NCBI GenBank assembly: GCA_900088475.1
Contig: FLMG01002332.1
Location: 1-17,593 of the forward strand
DNA: 17,593 bases
Direction of reading: 5' to 3'
From: Hyphochytrium catenoides
Lineage: Eukaryota > Sar > Hyphochytriomycetes > Hyphochytriales > Hyphochytriaceae
The notes under the pieces were generated by a model. The model did no database searches. It was not told where the DNA came from and worked only from the letters and a program-made list of their open reading frames with translations. The position numbers and the translations under genes were made by a program. Below are positions 1 through 8,252 of this stretch, one piece after another (positions within the stretch are counted from its first letter, which is position 1; each line of letters begins with the position of its first letter).

Positions 1-132
1 ATACCCAGAAGACCAACGATCATAGATAGACGTAGCGTGAGGCCCCAGCCCGGGAATGTCAAGAAGAACGAGCGAGAAGAAAGCCCAAAAGGGCCAGGCA
101 GGAGGCGGAGAAAGAAGGAAGCCGTCTCTCAC

Positions 133-894
133 CGCTTTGTTCTTTCTTCTTTCTTTTTTGCATTCTCCTTCAGCTCCTCATCCAGCCGTTGACGCTCTTT
201 CTGCAGCTCTCTTAGCCACTTCTTGTGCTTAGATAAGGCTGAGTCTTTCTTTTCTCTCTTGCCTTGGAACTAGGACCAAAGAGCCGTTAGTCGATAAGCC
301 TCGCTCCCCATCTATCTTCTCTCTTTCTCTATCTCTTCCTACATTTCGCCAGTCGTCTCTCTCCCTCTGATGCTGTCTCGGATTCTCCTGTTGGTCAGCC
401 CTACCAGGTCGTCCTTTCTGACGGGGTTTAGGCCAAGCTCTGAGTGTGGCTTGCCCACAGCGAAGGCTGGCTTGGCGCCAACCTCACCCACTGAAGAGCT
501 TTTGCTTGGGGCTAGAGCAGAAGGTAAAGAGAAGGATAGGCAACCAGCGAGGCAAGAACTTGAGCGTGTGATGACTGTGGAGGGAGAGATCGAGAGAGTT
601 GTGGGAGACAGAGAGGGGAGAAGAAAGCAGCGCGATACAGCGCACAAGGGCCCAGAAGGCATAGAAGGTAGGCAGACCTGGGAAGGTTTGGGAAGAGCAA
701 AAGGGAAGAAAAATAAAGAGAAAGAGAGAAAGACAGAGAGAGCACAGGACAAGAAAGATAGGTAAGATAGAGGACTGAAATAACAAGAGGAAGAGAGCAG
801 AGCAGAAGGAAATACCTGATATGCCTGCAAAGGGTCGATTGCAGAGCATAACGCCTTTGTAGTTCCCGATGTTGCCTCCGCCTTCGAGGCTCAT
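133..894 (-). CDS. N-terminal part of an unrecognised coiled-coil protein, cut by the window edge
   Basis: Two exons are visible on the minus strand: 894-816 and 262-133. They are joined by an intron with donor at 815-814 (phase 1) and acceptor AG at 264-263. The second exon ends at donor GT 132-131 (phase 2). The next 130 bases to the window edge contain no usable acceptor, so the gene continues outside. The start is taken at the ATG at 894, in an A(-3) context. The frame stays open upstream to a TAG near 995, so an earlier start or 5' exon is possible. The protein begins MSLEGGGNIGNYKGVMLCNR, a compact motif that looks conserved. It then turns into a highly charged helix with the pattern KHKKWLRELQKERQRLDEEL, typical of a coiled coil. 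I do not recognise the family and assign no function. The gene lies downstream of ATE1 on the same strand, about 1.5 kb beyond ATE1's poly(A) signal. Confidence 0.6.
263..815 (-). other. Intron 1 of the coiled-coil gene, purine-rich on the plus strand
   Basis: This 553-base intron lies between the two visible exons of the coiled-coil gene. Much of 540-800 is nearly pure A/G on the plus strand, so the transcribed sense strand is a long polypyrimidine stretch. Long open frames on both strands here come from that base bias and have no protein-like composition. I see no other gene inside it. Confidence 0.5.
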
Positions 895-1425
895 CTTGCC
901 TATCAATATCTTCTGGCTTTCTGCGATTCTCTCGCCTTGTTGCTCCGAGTTTGAGGAAGGACGTTTACGCAGTACGCCGGGTAGGGTTATTGTCTAATCG
1001 TCAATACAGCTGCTTCAATCTTCCAGCATCCAAACGGACTAGAATGGAAGTGAGAGAGGCACTAGCTCCTGTTGAAGGGGCAATGTTTGGGGGGAGAGAC
1101 CAGAGGAGAGAAAGGAAGTCCAAAGAGCAATAGGAGAGGCAAAAAGAAAAGGAAGCGATACTATGCATGGAGGAGAACTATCAGGAGAGGGAAGCAAGGG
1201 ATTGGAGGACGGACGAAGGGAAGCTTGGCGAGACAAGGAAACACCAAGGGGACAGAGGCATACTGAAGATAAGGAAAGAGTCATGGTGGAAACTCGGGGA
1301 AGAGACTGAAAACGAGAAGAGAGAGAAGAAGAGGAAGCCAAGAAGAGAGAAAGAGGAGGGGAGGGAGAGGAGAGAAAAGGGAGGACGAAGAGGCAGAGAG
1401 AGAAGTGGAGGAAGAAGAGGCGGAG

Positions 1426-1461
<36 letters not shown>

Positions 1462-1484
1462 NNNGAGAGAGAGAGAAAGAGGAC
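1426..1484. repeat. (GA)n microsatellite with a 3-base assembly gap
   Basis: A nearly uninterrupted GA dinucleotide run broken by three N at 1462-1464. The undetermined bases most likely reflect an unresolved repeat length, so the true array may be longer than shown. Confidence 0.95.
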
Positions 1485-1662
1485 CTATCTTCTTCCTTGG
1501 GATGGAGGGTGCTGTCCTGTGTTGGTTACATCACCAACCCATCAGCCGTATTCTCGATTTAGAACTAATCATGACTGATAATGCCGGACCTATCACTGAT
1601 GTGATGGCATCAATGCATCAAAAAGGGGCAAGAGAGAAGTTGCGTTTTTACATCGAAAAACG

Positions 1663-1835
1663 AGACAGACAGACAGACTGACAGACAGAGAGAGACAGAG
1701 AGGGACAGAGAGGGACAGAAACAGAGAGAGAGAGAGACAGAAGAGATACAGAGACAGAGAGAGACAGAGAGAGAGAGGGAGACAGAGAGAGACAGAGAGA
1801 GAGAGGGAGACAGAGAGAGAGAGAGGCCGAGAGAG
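1663..1835. repeat. GACA/GA compound microsatellite with a 28-bp higher-order unit
   Basis: The tract starts as (GACA)n and grades into GA-rich repeats with interspersed ACAG. Positions 1753-1780 and 1781-1808 are two identical, adjacent 28-base units, and a third partial copy follows. This shows the tract has grown by duplication of larger units as well as by dinucleotide slippage. Confidence 0.9.
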
Positions 1836-2375
1836 AGATAGGAGTGAGAGAGAGCCACCTAGGACTCAAGCAGCGAGAGGGAAAGAGATGAAGAAGAGCG
1901 TGAGAGACTGGGAGAGGCAGAAGCTAAGAAAATAAGAAGCTACTCCCAAGGCCATGATCCCACAGTCTCAACACGATGAAGGTAAGGACACCCAAACATT
2001 GAACTCTTGACTGTCGGCGACAGTCTCTCTAGACACCAAATGGCATTGCTTGCAAATGTTGCGCATGGAGTGAGCTGGAGCGTCAATACACAGCACGGCT
2101 AGGCTGATGCGATGGAGTGACAGAGAGAGAGTAATGAAGACTAGCCCAAGACCATCATATGTGAGGTGAAGAGGTGGAATATCGGGCAGGTCAGCGAACG
2201 TGCCGCTCAGCAGCAGCTGACATGGGCTCGAGCTCCTCTCTAGAGGCTTCAAAGTTAACAACCCCATGAATGCCCATTCTGTTTGCCTTCTACGTCGGGA
2301 GCTCTTCCCTGTCGGCTGTTCTCTCTCTCTCTCTTAGTCATTCGGCCACCTCGGTTTCGAAGGGGTCTATCTTAA

Positions 2376-2381
2376 TTTATT
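2376..2381 (-). other. Poly(A) signal AATAAA for ATE1
   Basis: A canonical AATAAA on the minus strand begins 28 bases after the ATE1 stop codon. Position and strand fit a very short 3' UTR for ATE1. Confidence 0.6.
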
Positions 2382-2408
2382 ATCTTTCCACGTGGGCTAT
2401 CCGCGCCC

Positions 2409-2913
2409 CTAGTGAAGTTTGACACAGAAGCGTTGAGCTGTCTCTGGTCGAATAAGCTGTACAAACTCTTCTACCAAGGGTCTTAACATCTCCTGTCCTT
2501 TGCTGTTCAGTTGCGCCAAGGTCACCCTCTGAGGTCCAATTTGCAGAGGGAGAGACATTATCGCTTGTTCAAGCCTTGCTCCCTTATCTCTCTCACTTGA
2601 TGGGCTTGAAGGAAGTGAGGATGTGGACGAGCCCTTCGTTTCTCCGCTTTTTAGTACCTTGGAAATCGGGAAGTAGCTTCTCGCACCAAGATGCAGGTGA
2701 AAGGAGAGAGACAGTTAGAGAGAGAACATGTCCAAAAGCAGATAAGTGAAGGAAGCACGCAAGCACCGCAAGCAGCTCCTAACACCGAAAGACCGAGATT
2801 GGTCTAGCAAGATTGTGGTCCAAGAACGTTGCCCTATCCTAAGCCTCTTCCTACCGCACCCTTCAAGAGCGCGCCTTCGATGTCTCCCTCTCGTTCTCTC
2901 TCATGTCTCCTTC

Positions 2914-2961
<48 letters not shown>

Positions 2962-5674
2962 CTTTCTATTCCTCTTCTCACCCGCCCCCCATTTTCTCTC
3001 TCTTTTTCTCTCTCTCTCTCTCGCTCTTTCACATCTTCTATCCCATCAGTTCCGTCTAAACCCGCGCTAATTTCTACATCAGGGCGTTACTGCTCCTTTT
3101 TCTCTTCATCCGCGACAATCCGTTCGGTCTCCAGAGTCTTAAGGCAAGCCTCTCCGCGCTGGACGTCCACCTCTCTTCTGGTCTCCTGTCTCCTTTTTCT
3201 TCTTGCAACCCCTCTCACTTACCCATGTGCATCAATCTCGCTTCTACAGCTCTCCAATGGAACCCATAGGAAGGTCTCTGGACAGGCGAGCTCTGAAGGC
3301 CTGTAAGAGCCTTTGTACCGCATCTTGGGGCAAGTGGCTATATAATAGCCTAAGAAATAGTAACAAAACTGGGGATACTGCTTCGAGAACTGCATAGAGA
3401 GCACCAAGGGAAGGCTTCAGTGGACGAAATAGGAGAAAGAGGGTGGAGTAGGAGCGCCTTCCTTCTGAGCAGAAGGTAGGGACGACAGAAAGAGTAAGAT
3501 GTTACCATAAGTTGCACCCTAAGCCCCTTACTTCAGCATTGATGAGACAGAGTACAGCAGCCTATGACTATGAGGATGAGTCGTGTGGCTAGAAGCCATT
3601 CCCACTCCTGAGATAAACTCTAGACCAAAAGAGAATGGGAGAGAAAGAGAGGAGCTTTCCTTGTCTATTTCTGGAGCCGTGCACTTACCTCCTTAACTCT
3701 ATCTATCTCATCTAATACCGACAGCTTGCCTAGTTCGAGCTTCTGATACTTTGGGTCGTAGAAGAAATAAACCGATGACTGCGGCAAGACACTGTAAGAC
3801 AAGGAAATCAGATGTAAAAGGTATGAGAAATGCTGACGCAAGCGGAGAGGGGGATTTGACGCCACGAAGGAACTCGACTGACAGAGTGTTGAACAGAACG
3901 GGCCCTAACAGAAGGTGCTCAGTACCAAACCCGCAGGCAGTACGTCGACGACGCCTACTGCTACCAGCTTTCCATCGAGCCGGTATTCTTCGTGATAGGT
4001 TCCCAAGGGCGGTGAGCTCTCGGATCCTTCTTCCAGAATAAGCGGAGAGTGTACTAGAAAGCTCTGATAGGACTCTGGGTCTATTTTACTAGGATCATCC
4101 CCATGGACCGCAACCTAAATAATGCATTATCAGGCATGCAGATGAGAGCACACGCAGGAGCACCAGCAAGAGAAGAGGATGATGCTATGATGTCTTATCC
4201 CCCATAACAGACTGCATGGGAACGAACCTGGTAGTCCTTATAAACCAGAAATGATTCTTCCGAGTAGTGACTGGGAACAAATGAGATCTCCAGCTTCCGA
4301 GAAGGCATGAGTACAGATGAAGGACATGGCGGGAGTGATGGCTTCTTCTCTTTCCTTTCTGTCCTTGTCTTGCTTTTGCCCTGAGGCGAGAGCGAGGAGA
4401 AAGCGTTCGAAGTAGTGAAATTAACGAAGCCCTTTCCTCCAACGGAGAGAGTGGCTTCCTTCAGCTGCGTGCTTGCGACAATCTTCTGGGCGATAACTAG
4501 GGCATCCACAGGTTTCCCGGCTTTCCGACTCTGGATAGGGCGGAGTCAGTCATTTAAAGCTCCTCTAACCTGCCATGAAGTCCACCACCAACTCTCTCTT
4601 TTGTTAGGTGTCATCTGCACTTTTTCCTCTAACCTCCTCCTTCTCTCACGGCTTTACATACCTCGCATGTACTTCACTTCGTCCTTCTGCTGCACACACA
4701 ATGCCCTATTTCATCTTCTCTCTTTCTCTAAGTCACCTGCAACTTCTCTATACTAGCAATGTTTCTTCCGTTGACACCTACCACGCTGGAGAGCTTGAAA
4801 GCAATATTCGAGAACCACAGCTGCTCTTTCCTCCCTTTCATAGGCTTCACCTCTAGTTCGCTTAGACTCAGTTCGCCATCTTCTTCTCCGAGAGGGACAG
4901 GCAGGGAATCTGAGGCTGAGAGAGCCACTAGTGTTTCTTGCAGGTGACGCTTTAAACGCTCTTCGACACTATCACTTTGCGTTCTCTGAGAAAGGTTTGG
5001 CACGTCCTCCTTGTCAATGGACATCCGCTCTTCCGTTCTGTTTGCCTCTTCCAGGTCTCGAATCTTTCCTGAGAGAAAGCTCTCTACTCTCCTCCTGACC
5101 TTCCTCTGCTTCTTGTCAGGGCTAAACTTAAGGGCGTTTAGACGAATAACATACGCAGGACAGCAAGTCTTTTCCATCGCGGGTTTGTAGAAATAGTTGC
5201 CAGACCGTCGCCAGCCCCGAACCATGAGCTCTAGAGAGGGAAGAAGTTGAAGCAGACATCAGCGAGGGGAAATTGAGAGCTAAGCAGAAGAGCCAAAAGA
5301 TACAGCTAACATGAAGCCGGAGACGACAGCGAGATGCTGGGCTGACTTCAGCTGCTAAGGCGATGGGGAATACTAGCTAACTAGCAGGCCAAATGCACCG
5401 AAGAAGAGCCATAAGTAATAAAGAGAGATATCAAGAGATGATGATCGCAAGAAAGGACGAGATAGAGCGAAAGGTCAGAGTAGGAAAGGGTGAGGAGGAA
5501 AGAGGTTCGGATGAATCTCTGACCATAGTAGTCCTGGCAGGTCATGGCCTCGCATATCAATCCATAGGCAACAGACGATGGAGGGCCGTCCTCCCCATTC
5601 CCACAATAGCCACAGGGAGATTCTTGCTCGCCGTACAGCTGGACCACAGCTTCGCCTCGCGCTACTGCCTGCAT
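2409..5674 (-). CDS. ATE1: Arginyl-tRNA-protein transferase (ATE1)
   Basis: ATE1 transfers arginine from Arg-tRNA to the N-termini of proteins that carry Asp, Glu or oxidised Cys, marking them for the Arg/N-degron pathway. Seven exons on the minus strand are 5674-5524, 5230-4782, 4530-4228, 4114-3926, 3778-3689, 3389-3223 and 2679-2409. All have GT..AG borders with matching phases, and the total is 1620 bases, 539 residues plus stop. An in-frame TAG just upstream supports the start at 5674. The N-terminal domain (about 15-95) has CGYC at 21-24, RGWRRSG near 55-61 and KTCCP at 71-75. These four cysteines are the conserved cluster-binding set of the family. The C-terminal domain has AVHGDDP near 303-309, VVDVLPAGLSSVYFFYDP spanning the exon 4/5 border, and YYIATCPKMRYKG plus CPETFLWVPLE in exon 6. 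A basic Lys/Arg-rich insert sits in exon 3. Length is close to the family norm (about 500-540). Confidence 0.95.
2680..3222 (-). other. Last intron of ATE1 with a CT microsatellite (plus strand)
   Basis: This 543-base intron has a strong GTAAGT donor at 3222 and an acceptor AG at 2681-2680. The splice is phase 2 and rebuilds a Gly codon. It holds the CT-rich tract at about 2906-3030, which is GA-rich in the ATE1 sense direction. An in-frame TAA lies directly at the donor, so intron retention would truncate the protein after residue 450. Confidence 0.7.
2906..3030. repeat. (CT)n pyrimidine tract
   Basis: Interrupted CT dinucleotide runs on the plus strand, split by short TTCT and CCGCCCCCC interruptions. 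It is complementary in composition to the GA tracts at 1426-1484 and 1663-1835. Confidence 0.9.
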
Positions 5675-6552
5675 TCTCTACCCCTAATGGCTTTTAGACT
5701 AGCACAATGTGTTGTCCTCTCAGTACCAGCCCTTAAGTCATCCACTTAGACTGCACTTACTATAGCTGAAAACCGTTGTCCTTGCCTTGAGTCGGCCTCC
5801 TCTTTCCTTCCTAATAAGCACTATTAGCCAGCTTCCCCTCGGTGGTCTCCGCTTGCTGTACCAATCAAAAAGGATCTCCACCCCTTAGACATGATGCGAG
5901 CCTCGCATCTAGGACACACAGAGAGCTCTGGACTAGCTAGCAGGCAGGAGGCAGAGCGAGGTAGAGCTTGAGACCGCGGTCGCGATGACGCGGGTCTCTG
6001 ACAACGAAAAAAGATAAGAAACGGCACCGATGATGGTGATGGAAGACAGAGATCTGGGTGGAGCTTCACTCCTGATTACTAGCTGGCGATAACTACGAAC
6101 TGATTAGCCATAGAATCAATAGTGGAGGGGTTCTGGGTTCTGATGATAATTGGTGGGAAGGGAAGAGGAGACAAGTTGCTGATGATGATAACTAAGACCG
6201 GCCCTAAAAGCGAGGAGCCTGCCAGCAACAGTCATCCGTCATCGGCCATGGTCGGTCTGAAGAAGAGGCGCGGACGACTAGGGAGCTATGGTTGCTTAGG
6301 AGGAAGAGACAGGAGCCACAGAGGATCCGCTAATCTCCGCTGGCCGCATTGGAATGCTGAGCACTTTAGGAATCTCACTTGCTTAGCGCTCGGAACCTTC
6401 CCCCGCCAGCAAGAGAAGCAGAAGCGTAATCCGTGTGCGTGCGGTGAAGAGAAAGGTCAGCTAAGAGGCAAGGGGAAAGAGGACGGAGTAGCAAACAAGC
6501 GACGGATTGGGAGAGGTGAGGTTGCTTCTGCAAAAGAGCACGATAACGCGCG
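5675..6552. other. Divergent intergenic region between ATE1 and the DUF2039 gene
   Basis: These 878 bases separate two start codons that point away from each other, so the region should hold both promoters and 5' leaders. I see no clear TATA box, repeat or RNA gene. Open frames here, including one at 6122-6556, have no recognisable protein and no splice-consistent continuation. Confidence 0.5.
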
Positions 6553-7901
6553 ATGAGCTCGCAGCGGGGCAATGTGAAGAAGGGGGCGCCGAAGCATCAG
6601 AACACCTTTGCCTTCAAGCACAACAATAAGTCGAAGAAGACGGCGAAGATTCTCTCCTCTCCCGTCGAGGGGCTGTGCAAACGCTGCCACGATATTATTC
6701 AGTGGAGGAAGCAGTATCGAAAGTATAAACCGCTCACCAAGCCAGCAACATGGTGAGCTCTGGCAGAGGTGTCTCCAGGGAGATTGTTGACGGAAGAGGC
6801 AAGGAGGGGTGTTGGCGAGGGAAGAGGGGTTATGAAAATAGGGAAGGATAAGGGCTCTTGGCCGTAGGAGAAGAGAATAGAAGAAGACAAAAGGGCGGTT
6901 GCTAAAGGTTCTTCACGATGGCGGGCAAGCTGGTGCTGCGGGCAAGGAAGGGAAAGTAGGAGCTTTGCAAATTGGGGAGCGTCAAATGGAATAGAGTCAC
7001 AAGCACTACAGAGGCTGGAGGCCAGAGAGCTGGCATGACCAGGAAGAGAAGGAGGGAAAGAGGGAGGGAGGCTGTAGTGAAGGCAAACAATAGATCTAAC
7101 TTGCAGTCTGCTCTGAACAGCAAGAATTGCCATCAGAAGACTGTCACAGCTGCCTACCACGTCTACTGCTCGTCTTGTGCCAAGGTATGGAGAGTGTCAC
7201 TGACTAACAGAATATTGGCGGTCTCTTGAACCAGGACGAGACCGCTAGCCTCTCGCCTCTATCTCTATCTCTCTCATTAGCTCCTTGACTATATTAGCAC
7301 CTCTTCCTGATCTCTTCTATGGTTTGCAAGGCTCTGACACATTCTTTGATTTTGCTCAGGAAAAGAAGGTCTGCGCCAAGTGTTTGGAGTCAAAGGATAT
7401 CATACAGAGGTAAGAACAGCTGCCTGGCATAAGTATTGCCGAACTATCTCTGGGTGAGAGAACGGAGAGAGGAAGAGCAAGCATCATGATAAGAAGAAGG
7501 GTATTTATCTGGCATTTCCCAGGGATGAGGTAGAGCTGCAGAGGAATGAAAGAAACTATGAGAGGATGGAAAACTTAGAACTACACTTTCGACCTCTTTG
7601 TCTCCTCAGTGAAAGAGAGACCGAGGAACTTAAGCTCGCTGAAGAAAAAGAACTGGAGCTGGCAATGGAAGGCATGAAGGAAAGAGAAAGACGACGGATA
7701 CTGAGGAAACTGCAAGCTGGAGAGCTGGAAGACCAAGAGGTGGACGATGAAGATGATGAGCAAGACAAAGAACCTGAGCCCACCGTGAGAAGAGCCGTCG
7801 TCATAGATCGGGCGGAAGACCATGATGGGGAAGAGAGTGAAGACGATGATGGCTTAGTTATTGATGACGAGTCAGACGACCAACAAGAAGAGCAGCATTA
7901 A
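6553..7901 (+). CDS. C9orf85: DUF2039 / C9orf85-family protein with four CxxC motifs
   Basis: Four plus-strand exons are 6553-6752, 7121-7184, 7360-7409 and 7523-7901, giving 230 residues. An alternative last acceptor (exon from 7610) gives 201. The N-terminus (MSSQRGNV, KHQNTFAFKHN) and the segment WRKQYRKYKPLTKPATC match the C9orf85/DUF2039 family, whose function is unknown. Four CxxC pairs at 42-45, 67-70, 83-86 and 93-96 probably bind two zinc ions. The third codon pair is built across the exon 1/2 junction (TG + C), which confirms the splice. After the zinc region comes a charged helix containing MKERERRRILRKL, then a strongly acidic tail of about 55 residues rich in Asp and Glu. The tail may be a disordered nuclear or nucleolar type segment, but that is inference. 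The family assignment is from recognition of the N-terminal half; the tail is not diagnostic. Confidence 0.9.
6753..7120 (+). other. Intron 1 of the DUF2039 gene
   Basis: A 368-base intron with donor GTGAGC and acceptor ..AACAG. The split codon TG|C restores the first Cys of the second CxxC motif. I see nothing else in it. Confidence 0.8.
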
Positions 7902-8252
7902 GGAAAAAAGAGCGACATGAGGAACTAAAGACACGAGTGGGGAGCAGCGAGAGTCCTCCTGGTTTCTCCCAAGAACAACCAACAGCGCAGGGGCTTCACA
8001 GGACAAGGAGGCAGAGGCCAAACAGAAGACTTGAGATGGTCCCCTGGCGCCGAGAGAAGCAACTCCTGCTTATTAATCAAAAGTGAAACGCAGGGACTAG
8101 TAGGGGAGACCGATGCCTCTGCAGTTCTTCCTCTCTACCCTCTTTCCACGGTGATATCACAGTGTAACATAGCGGTGGAATAAATAGCCTGTGTGCCTTG
8201 TTCTTGTCATTCTAAAGCCTGCTCTTCTTGCGGCCCCTTTCTCCACTTTCCT
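7902..8252. other. Shared 3' region of two convergent genes
   Basis: Only 351 bases separate the stop codon of the plus-strand DUF2039 gene (7901) from the stop of the minus-strand repeat protein (8253). A plus-strand AATAAA lies at 8179-8184. No canonical signal is visible for the minus-strand gene, only an ATTAATAAG-like stretch near 8070. Transcripts probably overlap at their 3' ends. Confidence 0.55.
8179..8184 (+). other. Poly(A) signal AATAAA for the DUF2039 gene
   Basis: A canonical AATAAA 278 bases after the stop codon, just before the convergent gene's stop codon. Confidence 0.55.

Larger units (their letters stand above)
895..2408. other. Intergenic/5' region between ATE1 and the coiled-coil gene, rich in simple repeats
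   Basis: About 1.5 kb separates the ATE1 stop codon (2409) from the start of the minus-strand coiled-coil gene (894). It holds the ATE1 poly(A) signal near 2376. It also holds long purine-rich tracts on the plus strand (about 1300-1480 and 1663-1835), which are CT-rich in the sense direction of the downstream gene. They may lie in its promoter or 5' leader. An unconfirmed upstream exon could hide here. I found no convincing coding sequence: the open frames are low-complexity Ser/Leu or Arg/Glu translations of the repeats. Confidence 0.6.

Noticed and set aside
1039-1869. Ser/Leu-rich and Arg/Glu-rich open frames on both strands
   Set aside because: They are translations of CT/GA simple repeats, cross an N run and have no splice-consistent or family support.
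1968-2267. 99-residue minus-strand open frame containing a CxxC (CKQC)
   Set aside because: No recognisable protein. A 5' exon of the coiled-coil gene could lie here, but no phase-matched junction to 894 could be shown.
3092-3222. Frame that stays open after the TAA at the ATE1 exon 6 donor, giving about 40 charged residues
   Set aside because: It lies directly behind a strong GTAAGT donor, and a phase-matched splice to 2679 restores a family-like C-terminus, so it is intron sequence.
2746-3306. 186-residue plus-strand open frame
   Set aside because: It overlaps ATE1 exon 6 and intron 6 on the other strand, and its Ser/Leu-rich composition comes from the CT repeat.
6122-6556. 144-residue plus-strand open frame before the DUF2039 gene
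   Set aside because: No family resemblance. It runs into the real start codon region in another frame and fits a 5' leader by chance.
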